DNA of 64,000 bases from Clostridium sp. AM22-11AC (GCF_003473545.1 NZ_QUCM01000003.1:63472-127471), one strand, 5' to 3'; numbered from the stretch's first letter, positions 1 to 8,672 are shown. Made by a program: numbers and translations. Notes: a model not told the origin generated them from the sequence alone.

Positions 1-78
1 CCACAACAGATACCCTGTGACCATACCTGCTAAAAGAAGAAGAAAAATAAGAACTGCTTTTACGCTTTTCATTTTCAT
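1..78 (-). CDS. N-terminus of a membrane or exported protein, cut by window edge
   Basis: An ATG at position 78 on the minus strand opens 26 codons that run off the window. It is preceded by a GAAAGGATG-type ribosome binding site. The visible peptide starts MKMKSVKAVLIF and then has an uninterrupted hydrophobic stretch, so it is a signal peptide or first membrane helix. It lies about 70 nt downstream of sigF on the same strand, so it could belong to the same transcript; spoVA genes or other small membrane genes often follow sigF in clostridia, but the visible part is too short to identify it. A second in-frame ATG lies two codons on. Confidence 0.6.
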   Translation of the reverse strand, partial: MKMKSVKAVLIFLLLLAGMVTGYLLW

Positions 79-148
79 CTGAAACTCACATCCTTTCACA
101 GCTAGAATGTGCCTTTTTTTCATTTTTATTCGTTTTTATCCGTTTATT

Positions 149-868
149 TTATCCTTCAAAACGCTTTCGCAGTTCTTTTAAACACTTTTTTTCCAGGCGG
201 GAAACCTGGACCTGGGATACCCCTAACGCTTTTGCAGTTTCCATCTGGGTCTGATTATAAAAATACCGGCGCAGGATCAGTTCTTTTTCCTGGGGTGCCA
301 GATCTTTCATGACTTTTTCCAGGGTAAGCCTGTTTAAAAGCTGTTCCTGGGCCTCACTTTTTTCTTCTAACTTGTCCATTAAAACACCTTTTTCTCCTTC
401 TGTGGCGCTTAAAGGCCTGTAAATAGACTCCACCTGGGCGCCTGCCTCCAGGGAAGCGGCTACTTCTTCACTGCTTACCCCAAGCTTCCCTGCAATCTCT
501 TCTACGGTTGGATCCCGTCCATAACAGTCCGATAATTCTTCTTTTACAAGAAATACTTTTCCTGCCAGTTCTTTTAAAGAACGGCTTACCTTAATCATGC
601 CGTCATCCCGCAAAAATCTCCGGATTTCACCTGATATCATTGGTACTGCATAGGTAGAAAACCTCACCTGGTAATTCAGGTCAAATTTATCGATTGCCTT
701 GATCAGACCGATACTTCCGATCTGAAACAGATCTTCCTGTTCATATCCACGACCTGCAAAGCGTTTTACAATGCTCCATATCAGTCCCATATTGTCTGTT
801 ACCAGCCTGTCCCTGGCTGCTTTATCTCCCTGGTGAGCTAATTCGATCAATTTCAGGGTCTCATCCAT
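149..868 (-). CDS. sigF: RNA polymerase sporulation sigma factor SigF
   Basis: Forespore-specific sigma-70 family factor, the first compartment-specific regulator of sporulation. At 239 aa it has the family size. Region 2 is visible at residues 36-90 (RFAGRGYEQEDLFQIG, then the RFSTYAVP and IRRFLRDDG blocks), and the region 4 helix-turn-helix lies near residues 212-228 (LGVSQVQVSRLEKK). It is the last gene of the classic spoIIAA-spoIIAB-sigF operon and starts 5 nt after the spoIIAB stop, with GGAAGG as ribosome binding site inside the end of spoIIAB. Its activity should be held by SpoIIAB. The neighbourhood makes SigF the right assignment rather than SigG or SigB. Confidence 0.96.
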   Translation of the reverse strand: MDETLKLIELAHQGDKAARDRLVTDNMGLIWSIVKRFAGRGYEQEDLFQIGSIGLIKAIDKFDLNYQVRFSTYAVPMISGEIRRFLRDDGMIKVSRSLKELAGKVFLVKEELSDCYGRDPTVEEIAGKLGVSSEEVAASLEAGAQVESIYRPLSATEGEKGVLMDKLEEKSEAQEQLLNRLTLEKVMKDLAPQEKELILRRYFYNQTQMETAKALGVSQVQVSRLEKKCLKELRKRFEG

Positions 869-873
869 AAAGC

Positions 874-1335
874 TTACCTTCCAATATGTTTTTTCATGGT
901 CACTGCTGTCCCTTTTCCCGGTTCCGACTCCACGGTCACTTCATCCATAAACGCTTCCATAAAGGAAAATCCCATGCCGGAACGTTCCCCGGTGGTATCC
1001 GTTGTATATAAGGGTTCCATGGCCTTTTTTACATCCTGGATACCGGCTCCTGTATCTGTCACACAGACGGTCAGTGTTTTTTCAGCTGGATCAGCCGTCA
1101 TATCTAAAAATATCTCTCCACCTTCTTTTCCATAACCATGGATAATGGCATTGGTGACTGCCTCTGACACTGCTGTTTTTACATCCTGGGTCTCCTCCAA
1201 TGTGGGATCTAAGCGGCTCATAAATACAGCTGCCACCACCCTGGCAAACTCTTCATTACGGGAATTGCTTTCAAATTCCAGTCTTACATGTTCTTTCTGT
1301 CTGGTCTGTTCCTTCTGTCCTTCCACCTTTTCCAT
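874..1335 (-). CDS. spoIIAB: Anti-sigma F factor / serine kinase SpoIIAB
   Basis: GHKL-fold kinase that binds SigF and phosphorylates SpoIIAA. The N box (EAVTNAIIHGYG), the G1 box (DTGAGI) and the G2 region (GERSGMGFSFMEAFMD) are all present. The frame is open to 1371, but a start there would overlap spoIIAA by 26 nt. The start is ambiguous: the ATG at 1335 directly abuts an AGGAGG motif (1336-1341), while the GTG at 1326 lies 9 nt from that same motif, which is the normal spacing. I give the ATG; the GTG is as likely. Either way the protein begins shortly before HVRLEFES, as in known SpoIIAB proteins. Confidence 0.95.
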   Translation of the reverse strand: MEKVEGQKEQTRQKEHVRLEFESNSRNEEFARVVAAVFMSRLDPTLEETQDVKTAVSEAVTNAIIHGYGKEGGEIFLDMTADPAEKTLTVCVTDTGAGIQDVKKAMEPLYTTDTTGERSGMGFSFMEAFMDEVTVESEPGKGTAVTMKKHIGR

Positions 1336-1345
1336 CCTCCTGCTT

Positions 1346-1690
1346 TTATAAATTTCCCAGAGCACTTTCACGGTCCTTAAACCCCCGGATCAGACGCACC
1401 AGCCCGCCCATTTCAAGGATACGGACCACTCTCGGGCCTGCTCCGTAATAAGTAACAGTCCCTCTGCTGGCTGCCATCTGCTTATAACGGTTTAATAAGA
1501 CCCCAATCCCGGAAGAGTCCATAAATTCTGTTTTTCCAAAATCGAAGATAATGCGGTTGATATAGTTTTCATCTAACATCAGGTCCGTATCCCTTTTTAA
1601 GTCCCTGCAGTTATGGTGATCCAACTCTTTTGGCATATGGATCAGTAACGTATCTCCCAATGCTTCGTATGTAATTTTTGCCTGTTTCAT
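1346..1690 (-). CDS. spoIIAA: Anti-sigma F factor antagonist SpoIIAA
   Basis: STAS-domain protein of 114 aa that frees SigF by binding SpoIIAB. The phosphorylation motif FMDSSGIG is at residues 56-63; the regulatory serine is Ser59 or Ser60, corresponding to Ser58 in Bacillus. It is the first gene of the operon and is preceded by AAGGAGG with 11 nt spacing. The 110 nt upstream hold a GC-rich palindrome (1774-1792) and a second around 1726-1736, but I could not point to a convincing SigH promoter. Confidence 0.95.
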   Translation of the reverse strand: MKQAKITYEALGDTLLIHMPKELDHHNCRDLKRDTDLMLDENYINRIIFDFGKTEFMDSSGIGVLLNRYKQMAASRGTVTYYGAGPRVVRILEMGGLVRLIRGFKDRESALGNL

Positions 1691-1773
1691 GGTTCCCAGT
1701 TCCTCCTTATAATATTATTATGGGATGTCCGCCGGACCGGCAGACGAAACTCCCGGACATATAAGTCTGGCAT

Positions 1774-1792
1774 ACGCGCAGTCAGCGCGTTA
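1774..1792. repeat. Short perfect palindrome upstream of spoIIA
   Basis: ACGCGC and GCGCGT arms around a five-base centre, in the space between the TPR-gene terminator and the spoIIA operon. It may be an operator or part of a leader structure; no T-run follows, so it is not a terminator. Confidence 0.4.
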
Positions 1793-1807
1793 TCCGTATG
1801 TAAAGCC

Positions 1808-1843
1808 AAAAAAACAGAGAAAAGGTTGTTATTCTTTTCTCTG
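1808..1843 (-). terminator. Intrinsic terminator of the folC-TPR operon
   Basis: On the minus strand a CAGAGAAAAG / CTTTTCTCTG stem is followed by seven Ts. It lies 60 nt after the TPR gene stop and separates it from spoIIAA. Confidence 0.85.
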
Positions 1844-1905
1844 CTGTATAATTTCAATATTCAATTACTGACCCCGGTTTTCCCAACCGGAGAACTTTAC
1901 ACATT

Positions 1906-3213
1906 TTAATACCCTCTTGCCGTTGCTGCCCTCTGGGCGTACTCAGAGTCTCCATGTTCTCCAACGATCTTATCAAACATGGCATTGGCATTTTCAGTAT
2001 CTCCATTTTCCTGATACAGACGGCCTACATAAAACATGGCTTCCGGGTTATCCGGCTGGATCTTTAAGCTGGCCTGGAAGTAATCCATTGCCTGTGTCTT
2101 GTCACCGCCATTCCACAGCTGCAGTCCCTGCTGTACCAGACTCTGATAGATGTTGCCTGCCATATCCTGACGGATGTTGCTTATGATCCCCTGGATATTT
2201 TCATCTTCGATCATATCAAAGTTTGCGTCTGCAAAGGTCTTTGCTGCGGTTACCAGATCACCGGTGCGGTAATACTGGAGCACCCAGATCAGGCTCTGGT
2301 ACTGGGCCAGGACACTGGTATTTCCTGTTGTAAGCTCGTCCAGTTTTTTCTGTACCTCGTCTTTCTGGGCTTTCAGATCATCATTTTCCTGCTGCAAGCT
2401 GTCATTTTGCTGGTTTGCATTATTAAGCTGCTGCATATAGCCAATCAGTTCATCATCCCTGACACGGTTTAAACTGCTCTCCCTTGCAGGAAGGACCAGT
2501 ACATAAAAGGCAACCAGTCCCATGATCAGACCAATGATAATATGAAACACAGTGGAAAGACCGGTATTTTCCTTGTAGGTATTTGGGATGATAACATCAT
2601 CATCCTGCATCTGTCTGTGGGAAAATGCCTTGATCATCTTCCGCTTTTCTGCATCTGCCCGGCCTGTATTCTGCTTTACCAAAGACATGTAATACAGGGC
2701 TTTGGGATTGCTTTTGTCGATCTGCAGGATCTTAAAAAGGGAACGTCCTGCCTTATTGTAATCTTCCCTGCGCATATACAAAAGAGCCAGAAGAAGATGG
2801 GCTTTTACAAAATGAGGCTTGGCTGCCACCACACGGGCCAGCTGCAGGATCGCCAGGTCATCACTGCCGTTTTGTGCATGCCACAGCGCCTGGTTAAATG
2901 TTTTCACATTCTGGCTTTCTGTTTCTAACTGTCCCGGTTTTCTCTGGATCTCATCTAAATAATGATCTGCCAGATTATTTTCCGGCTGCAGGTTTAAGCT
3001 GATGACCCACTGGACTAATGCATCTGCCACTTCCCCATTTTCATAATAGATCAGACCCAAAAGATTTCTGGCATCTGTCTGATATTTAGAAAAATGCAGG
3101 CTTTTTTTCAGGCACTGTGCTGCTCCGGAAAGGTCCCGCACCTTTGCCTTTTCCAGACCCAGATTGTAATAGCTGTTGGCTATCTGTCTGTTCTTTGCTG
3201 CAATATCCATCAT
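1906..3213 (-). CDS. Membrane-anchored TPR protein, function unknown
   Basis: 435 aa. The first 200 residues are helical repeats of TPR type (AAQCLKKSLHFSKY, NLLGLIYYENGEV, YYMSLVKQNTG). A single membrane helix follows at residues 219-243, then a Gln/Asn-rich coiled coil at 257-295 and further TPR repeats at 375-430 (AMDYFQASLKIQPDNPEAMFYVGRLY is split here as AMDYFQASLKI and NPEAMFYVGRLY). The architecture suggests a scaffold with TPR blocks on both sides of the membrane. Its ATG overlaps the stop of the preceding 48-codon ORF (ATGA), so translation is probably coupled. No enzymatic motif is visible, and I assign no function. Confidence 0.85.
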   Translation of the reverse strand: MMDIAAKNRQIANSYYNLGLEKAKVRDLSGAAQCLKKSLHFSKYQTDARNLLGLIYYENGEVADALVQWVISLNLQPENNLADHYLDEIQRKPGQLETESQNVKTFNQALWHAQNGSDDLAILQLARVVAAKPHFVKAHLLLALLYMRREDYNKAGRSLFKILQIDKSNPKALYYMSLVKQNTGRADAEKRKMIKAFSHRQMQDDDVIIPNTYKENTGLSTVFHIIIGLIMGLVAFYVLVLPARESSLNRVRDDELIGYMQQLNNANQQNDSLQQENDDLKAQKDEVQKKLDELTTGNTSVLAQYQSLIWVLQYYRTGDLVTAAKTFADANFDMIEDENIQGIISNIRQDMAGNIYQSLVQQGLQLWNGGDKTQAMDYFQASLKIQPDNPEAMFYVGRLYQENGDTENANAMFDKIVGEHGDSEYAQRAATARGY

Positions 3214-3356
3214 CGTTTATTTCCGTCTCTTTCCTTGATCAGTTCCATCATAATGTCTGTCATATCCGTAAGGTCGCTTTTTACAATGGCATCTTCTACT
3301 GCCTCTACATCAAGGCTTGGTTTGAAACGCTCAATTTCTTCTTCAAAATCGATCAC
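3210..3356 (-). CDS. Small acidic protein, 48 aa, coupled to folC and the TPR gene
   Basis: A GTG at 3356 overlaps the folC stop by four bases (GTGA), and the TGA at 3210-3212 overlaps the start of the TPR gene (ATGA). The ribosome binding site AAAGGAG lies about 10 nt before the GTG. The peptide starts VIDFEEEIERFKPSLDVE and ends IKERDGNKR; it is acidic and should form two or three helices. Perfect nesting between two coupled genes is strong support for a real gene, though it is too short for routine ORF calls. No recognised family. Confidence 0.75.
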   Translation of the reverse strand: MIDFEEEIERFKPSLDVEAVEDAIVKSDLTDMTDIMMELIKERDGNKR

Positions 3357-4657
3357 TGTATCTTTTCTCCTTTCTTAAGCTGTACCTTTAATTCTCCGAT
3401 CAGGTACAGGGAACCTGCACAGAAAAGCAGATCATCTCCTGCTCTGTTTTGCATCTGTTCCATTGCTTCTTCTGTATCCTCATAAGAAACGACCTGGCAG
3501 GAGGCGTATGTTTTAAAAACATCAGAAAGCCGCCCTGCTGACAGCCCTCTGTCACTGTTCATATGCACCACACCGATTCCTGCCCAGTTAAGACCTTCAC
3601 AAAGTTCTTTTGCCATGGTTTCATATTCTTTATCTGCCACAGCAGCAAATAAAAGCCAGGTTTTTTTACCGGTTCTTTTCTGGATCTTTCCTGCTGCCTG
3701 GATAAAAGCAGCAATTCCCCCAGGATTGTGGGCGCCGTCCAGATAAACATTTTCTGAAGCTTTTTCCATTCTTCCCGGCCATCTGGCTGCACTGATCCCT
3801 TCACAGATCACTGCATCTGTTATACCTGTAAAAATACCTTTCTGATCCCGTAAAATGCGAAGAGCCGTTACGGCGATCTCTGCATTCTGTGCCTGGTAAG
3901 GTGCCTCAAAAGGAATAGAAAGCCTGAGCCCTTTTTCTCCCTTTTCTTTAAGTAAAATACCCTCTGAGCTGTCTTCTGTATCATAAAGCAGCTTTGACAC
4001 AGGCAGGGAAACTGCCTTCATTTCCTTTGCTTTTGCACCGATCACAGCGCTGGCGTCTTTATCTGTATCATCAAATACTACCGGAACGCCCATTTTTATG
4101 ATCCCCGCTTTTTCCCCTGCGATCTGTGGGATCGTGTTTCCAAGATACTGCATATGATCCCTGCTGATGGAGGTGATCACGCAAACTTTGGGAGACTCTA
4201 ACACATTGGTCGCGTCCAGACGTCCTCCAAGACCTGTTTCGATCACCATTACATCTACTTTTTCACGGGCAAACAGTACCATTGCCATATAAAAAAGGAA
4301 CTCAAAAAAAGTAGGATGGCAAAAGCCTTCTTCTACCATATGTTCCGCCTGTTTTTTTACTGTTTCAAAGGCCTCTTCAAAGGCATTTTTCTCTGCCGGT
4401 TCCCCGTTTATAAGAAAACGTTCCCGGATCTCCACCAGATGAGGGGAAATAAAAGTACCTGTACGCAGACCGGCCTTTTTTAATACAGAGGTCATAAACG
4501 CGCAGACAGAGCCCTTTCCGTTGGTACCTGCTACGTGGATAGCAGGGATCTTACGGTCCGGTCCGCCCATCTGATCTAAAAATATACGGATATCCTTTAA
4601 GGAATTTTTCTTGTTGGCCCACATGGGAAGCCGGTTCAAATATGCTTCTGCTTCCAT
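3353..4657 (-). CDS. folC: Folylpolyglutamate synthase / dihydrofolate synthase
   Basis: Mur-ligase family enzyme that adds glutamate to dihydropteroate and tetrahydrofolate using ATP. At 434 aa it has the normal length. The ATP loop AGTNGKGSVCAF is at residues 43-54. Other family blocks are GLGGRLDATNV, SISRDHMQYLGNT and LDGAHNPGG, the last near residue 310. It is preceded by AGAGGAAAGG. It is the first gene of a coupled trio with the 48-aa ORF and the TPR protein; there are no other folate genes nearby. Confidence 0.95.
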   Translation of the reverse strand: MEAEAYLNRLPMWANKKNSLKDIRIFLDQMGGPDRKIPAIHVAGTNGKGSVCAFMTSVLKKAGLRTGTFISPHLVEIRERFLINGEPAEKNAFEEAFETVKKQAEHMVEEGFCHPTFFEFLFYMAMVLFAREKVDVMVIETGLGGRLDATNVLESPKVCVITSISRDHMQYLGNTIPQIAGEKAGIIKMGVPVVFDDTDKDASAVIGAKAKEMKAVSLPVSKLLYDTEDSSEGILLKEKGEKGLRLSIPFEAPYQAQNAEIAVTALRILRDQKGIFTGITDAVICEGISAARWPGRMEKASENVYLDGAHNPGGIAAFIQAAGKIQKRTGKKTWLLFAAVADKEYETMAKELCEGLNWAGIGVVHMNSDRGLSAGRLSDVFKTYASCQVVSYEDTEEAMEQMQNRAGDDLLFCAGSLYLIGELKVQLKKGEKIQ

Positions 4658-4706
4658 CTGTTTCCTTTCCTCTTTATATTATACAAATTTTTTCCGGTTA
4701 TCAACT

Positions 4707-5615
4707 CTATCTTTCCCCGGTTTTTCGACTTAAAATAACATCCGGAACCTGTGCCAGCACAATCGCTGAGAACATAAGAACGCAGCCAAGGATCTCTCTT
4801 CCTGTCAGCTTCTGTCCTAAGATCAGCCAGCCTGCAAGTACGGAAATACTGGACTCCAGACTTAAGATCAGGGAAGCGCTGGCTGGATTGACGCCTTTTT
4901 GTCCTACGATCTGTAAGGTATATCCCATACCACAGGACATAACACCAGCATAAAGGATCGGTTTCCATGCAGCAAGGATCTGGGCGATATGAGGCTCTTC
5001 AAAGATCGTCATACAGATCAGGGAAATAGTTCCGCTTACCAGAAACTGGATGCAGGACATTTTCACTCCGTCTACTGCCGGTGAGAAATAGTCGATGATC
5101 ATAATATGTATGGAGAAGATAAAAGAGCAGATCATGATCAGGAAATCACCTTTCTGAAGTCCATGATCACTTCCTGACATACAAAGTAAATACAGACCTG
5201 CAACTGCAAGGACTACTGCCCCGGCGATGGCCGGACTGCACTTTTTGCCAAGAAACAGGCTGAGGATCGGCACAATGATAATATAGCAGGCTGTGATAAA
5301 GCCAACTTTTCCCACGCTTGTATACATAACACCAAACTGCTGGAAATTAGATGCCACACAAAGAGCAACGCCACAGCAGATCCCGCCTAAGATCAGTGTT
5401 TTTCTGTCACCAGGTGCCTTATAATCCTTTCCTTCTGCCTTCTTTTTGCGATCTAAAACAAGGATCACCGGGATCAGCACAAGACCGCCGATGATGCTTC
5501 TCACACCATTAAAAGTAAAAGGGCTCACATAATCCATGCCTACGCTCTGGGCAACAAAGGCAACACCCCAGATCGTAGCAGTTAAAAGTAATATCAGAGC
5601 ATTTTTCAGTTTCAT
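4707..5615 (-). CDS. EamA/DMT-family transporter
   Basis: About 300 aa with ten predicted hydrophobic helices arranged as two EamA repeats. Typical family motifs are visible: the first-helix TATIWGVAFVAQ and, in the second half, MGYTLQIVGQKG followed by PASASLILSLESSISVLAGW. The frame is open to 5636, but an AAGGA site sits 8-9 nt before the second ATG at 5615, which I prefer; it removes seven residues. These proteins export or import small metabolites; the substrate cannot be read from the sequence. It lies between valS and folC, behind the valS terminator. Confidence 0.85.
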   Translation of the reverse strand: MKLKNALILLLTATIWGVAFVAQSVGMDYVSPFTFNGVRSIIGGLVLIPVILVLDRKKKAEGKDYKAPGDRKTLILGGICCGVALCVASNFQQFGVMYTSVGKVGFITACYIIIVPILSLFLGKKCSPAIAGAVVLAVAGLYLLCMSGSDHGLQKGDFLIMICSFIFSIHIMIIDYFSPAVDGVKMSCIQFLVSGTISLICMTIFEEPHIAQILAAWKPILYAGVMSCGMGYTLQIVGQKGVNPASASLILSLESSISVLAGWLILGQKLTGREILGCVLMFSAIVLAQVPDVILSRKTGER

Positions 5616-5673
5616 CGTTTGTTTTTCCTTTTTCATACAAGCTTTTCAGCCTTTTGTTCGCCCTGTTTGGCAA

Positions 5674-5720
5674 AACGGTCCAGACGGCATGTAGGTTCTG
5701 CCATCCGGGCCGTTTTTATT
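5674..5720. terminator. Strong hairpin terminator after valS
   Basis: AACGG...CCGTT outer stem and a 10-bp inner stem (CCGGATGGCA / TGCCGTCTGG, with G-U pairs on the minus strand). A TTTT run follows on the minus strand and a longer T-rich run on the plus strand. It separates valS from the DMT gene. Confidence 0.8.
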
Positions 5721-5742
5721 TTACGTGCTTTCGCACATTTGA

Positions 5743-8385
5743 TTATTTCTCCAGCTGTGCCAGACGCTCTTTTACCTGCGCCATCATCTGGGTGTATTTC
5801 TCCAGTTTTGCCTTCTCTTCGTCGATCTTGGCCTGAGGAGCCTTGCTTACGAACTTCTCATTTCCAAGCATAGCATGAGAACGCTTTAATTCGCCTTCCA
5901 GACGTTTTTCTTCTGTCTTTAAGCGCTGAACTTCTTTTTCAATATCTACTAACTCTGCAAATGGCATGTAGATCACTGCCTTGTGGATCACAGCAGAAAC
6001 TGCGTCCTCGCCAATACCTGCCTTATCCTTCTGAAGGATGACTTCACCGGCATATCCTAAGGATGCGAAGAAGCTGCGGCTGTTCTCAAAGATCTTTAAT
6101 ACAGCATCATCCTCAGATACTACATAAACAGTTGCCTTCTTGCTTGGCGGAACGTTCATGGAAGTACGTACATTTCGGATTGCTCTTACTGCCTCTTTGA
6201 TGGTCTCAGTTGCCTCATGCTCTGCCTCAAATGCCCACTCTTCCTTGTATACAGGCCAGTTAGAAAGCATAATGGTATCTTCCTCTTCCTGTAAGTTGCA
6301 GAAGATCTCCTCAGTGATAAATGGCATAAATGGATGCAGCAGCTTTAATGCCTGGATCAGTACGTTCTTTAAGGTCCAGATAGCTGCAGCCTTGGTCTCA
6401 TCTGCTTCATTGTACAGTCTTGGCTTCACCATCTCAATGTACCAGTCGCAGAACTCTTCCCAGATAAAGTCATATACCTTCTGAAGAGCAATACCTAATT
6501 CATACTTGTCCAGATTTTCAGTTACATCCTTAGTCAGGGCATTTACCTTGGAAAGGATCCACTTATCTGCCAGTGTCAGGTCTTTTTCAGTAACACCGGA
6601 AACATCTGCTGCCTTTTCAATATTCATCATAATGAAACGGGAAGCGTTCCATACCTTATTTGCAAAGTTACGGCTGTTTTCTACACGCTCCCAGTAGAAA
6701 CGCATATCGTTTCCAGGTGCATTTCCTGTGATCAGGGTCATACGCAGAGCGTCTGCGCCGTACTTGTCAATAACTTCCAGAGGATCGATACCATTTCCAA
6801 GGGATTTACTCATCTTACGTCCCTGGGAGTCTCTTACCAGACCATGGATCAGTACTGTGTTAAATGGGCATTTGCCGGTCTGTTCAATACCGGAGAATAC
6901 CATACGGATTACCCAGAAGAAGATAATATCGTATCCGGTTACCAGTACATCAGTTGGGTAGAAGTAATCCAGATCTTCTGTCTTATTTGGCCAGCCAAGA
7001 GTGGAGAATGGCCATAATGCAGAGGAGAACCAGGTATCCAGAGTATCTTCATCCTGCTTGAAATGGTTCTTACCGCACTTCGGGCATACAGTTGGAGCTT
7101 CTTTTGCAACAACTACATCACCGCAGTCCTGGCAGTAATAAGCAGGAATTCTGTGGCCCCACCATAACTGTCTGGAAATACACCAGTCACGGATGTTCTC
7201 TAACCAGTGAAGATAAGTCTTTCCAAAACTTTCCGGAACGAATTTTAACTGGCCGCTCTTTAATGCTTCAATGGCAGGTTTAGCCATTTCATCCATTTTT
7301 ACAAACCACTGCTGTTTTACCATAGGCTCTACTGTGGTCTTGCAGCGGTCATGGGTACCTACATTGTGGGAATGAGGAACAACCTTTACTAACAGGCCCA
7401 TCTTGTCTAAGTCTGCTACCATGGCCTTTCTTGCCTCATAACGATCCATGCCAAAGTATGGTCCAGGTACGTTGATGGTAGCGTCATCATTTAAGATAAC
7501 GATCTCCTCTAAGTTGTGGCGCTTTCCAACCTCAAAGTCATTGGGGTCATGAGCAGGTGTGATCTTAACGCAGCCGGTACCAAACTCCTTATCTACATAC
7601 TCATCTGCAATAACCGGGATCTGACGGTCGGTTAATGGCAGCTGCAGCATCTTTCCAACAATATCCTTGTAACGGTCATCATCCGGGTTTACAGCAACTG
7701 CAGTATCGCCTAAGAGAGTCTCAGGTCTGGTTGTTGCGATCTCTACGAAGCGTCCTGGCTCTCCTACTACCGGGTAGTTGATGTGCCAGAAGAAACCGTC
7801 CTGCTCTACATGCTCTACTTCTGCATCAGAAATAGAAGTCTTGCATACAGGGCACCAGTTTACAATACGGGAACCTTTATAAATATATCCTTTTTCATAT
7901 AATTTGATAAAAACTTCCAAAACTGCGTCAGAACAGCCTTCGTCCATAGTGAAACGCTCTCTGTCCCAGTCAGCGGAAGAGCCTAATTTGTGAAGCTGCT
8001 TTACAATACGGGTGCCGTATTCATCTCTCCACTTCCAGCATTCCTTTAAGAAGCCTTCTCTTCCCAGGTCAGCCTTGCTGATCCCTTCTTCTTTCAGTTT
8101 GTTAATAACCTTAACTTCCGTTGCAATGGCTGCATGGTCAGTGCCTGGCTGCCATAATGCTTCGTATCCCTGCATTCTCTTATAGCGGATCAGGATATCC
8201 TGCATAGTGTTATCTAATGCATGTCCCATATGCAGCTGGCCTGTAATATTTGGCGGCGGCATAACAATGGTAAATGGTTTCTTACTTCTGTTTACTTCTG
8301 CGTGGAAATATTTTCCCTTCAGCCATTTGTCATAGAGGCGGTCTTCAATTTCCGCCGGATTGTAGGTCTTTTCCAGTTCCTTCAT
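5743..8385 (-). CDS. valS: Valyl-tRNA synthetase
   Basis: Class I aminoacyl-tRNA synthetase of 880 aa, the usual length. The HIGH-type motif is PNITGQLHMGHAL at residues 45-57, and the KMSKS loop is GRKMSKSLGNG. The editing domain (ATTRPETLLGDTAV, GTGCVKITPAHDPND) and a zinc cluster with CPVCKTS and CQDC/CPKCGKN are visible. The C-terminus is the valine-specific coiled-coil arm (KEVQRLKTEEKRLEGEL). Expression is controlled by the T-box leader that starts near 8973. The start is supported by AAAGGAG ahead of the ATG. Confidence 0.97.
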   Translation of the reverse strand: MKELEKTYNPAEIEDRLYDKWLKGKYFHAEVNRSKKPFTIVMPPPNITGQLHMGHALDNTMQDILIRYKRMQGYEALWQPGTDHAAIATEVKVINKLKEEGISKADLGREGFLKECWKWRDEYGTRIVKQLHKLGSSADWDRERFTMDEGCSDAVLEVFIKLYEKGYIYKGSRIVNWCPVCKTSISDAEVEHVEQDGFFWHINYPVVGEPGRFVEIATTRPETLLGDTAVAVNPDDDRYKDIVGKMLQLPLTDRQIPVIADEYVDKEFGTGCVKITPAHDPNDFEVGKRHNLEEIVILNDDATINVPGPYFGMDRYEARKAMVADLDKMGLLVKVVPHSHNVGTHDRCKTTVEPMVKQQWFVKMDEMAKPAIEALKSGQLKFVPESFGKTYLHWLENIRDWCISRQLWWGHRIPAYYCQDCGDVVVAKEAPTVCPKCGKNHFKQDEDTLDTWFSSALWPFSTLGWPNKTEDLDYFYPTDVLVTGYDIIFFWVIRMVFSGIEQTGKCPFNTVLIHGLVRDSQGRKMSKSLGNGIDPLEVIDKYGADALRMTLITGNAPGNDMRFYWERVENSRNFANKVWNASRFIMMNIEKAADVSGVTEKDLTLADKWILSKVNALTKDVTENLDKYELGIALQKVYDFIWEEFCDWYIEMVKPRLYNEADETKAAAIWTLKNVLIQALKLLHPFMPFITEEIFCNLQEEEDTIMLSNWPVYKEEWAFEAEHEATETIKEAVRAIRNVRTSMNVPPSKKATVYVVSEDDAVLKIFENSRSFFASLGYAGEVILQKDKAGIGEDAVSAVIHKAVIYMPFAELVDIEKEVQRLKTEEKRLEGELKRSHAMLGNEKFVSKAPQAKIDEEKAKLEKYTQMMAQVKERLAQLEK

Positions 8386-8407
8386 CTGAATTCTCCTTTT
8401 TATAATA

Positions 8408-8568
8408 TGTCCTCTCGGAGTCTTTCCTGCACCTGCCTTTGTGGCCGATTTTCCGCCAGCTGTGCCCGAATTTCATCAACGTACGCACCGCGTACGCCTC
8501 AGAAATTTGGGCACAACTGACAAAAAATCTTCTCACAAAATCAAGTACAAAAAGATTCCGAGAGAACA
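8408..8568 (-). repeat. 160-bp imperfect palindrome (MITE-like) in the valS leader
   Basis: The whole stretch is one inverted repeat with about 79-nt arms. The outer arm pairs TGTCCTCTCGGAGTCTTT with AAAGATTCCGAGAGAACA, the middle pairs CAGCTGTGCCCGAATTTC with GAAATTTGGGCACAACTG, and the tip pairs ACGTACGC with GCGTACGC. About ten arm differences are C on one side and A on the other on the plus strand, which become G-U pairs in the minus-strand transcript. It lies between the T-box terminator and the valS start, so it would form a long hairpin in the valS mRNA. An ORF runs through it but only because the palindrome lacks stops. Confidence 0.8.
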
Positions 8569-8599
8569 TTAATAAGTACAGCTTTTCTCTTTGCAGTAA

Positions 8600-8615
8600 A
8601 CCTCCTGGCAGAGGT
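8600..8615 (-). other. Small hairpin after the T-box terminator
   Basis: AACCTC-TGCCAG-GAGGTT on the minus strand. The 3' arm contains AGGAGG, but no useful start codon is close, so it is probably a structural leader element. Confidence 0.35.
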
Positions 8616-8632
8616 TGTATCCATTTGAAACA

Positions 8633-8672
8633 GCAAAAAAGCCCTCTGCATCCCATAGGGGAAGCAAAGGGC
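8633..8672 (-). terminator. T-box terminator of valS
   Basis: GCCCTTTGC and GCAGAGGGC form the stem on the minus strand, followed by TTTTTT. The 5' side of this stem overlaps the sequence right after the T-box bulge, the usual arrangement for alternative antiterminator pairing. Confidence 0.9.
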
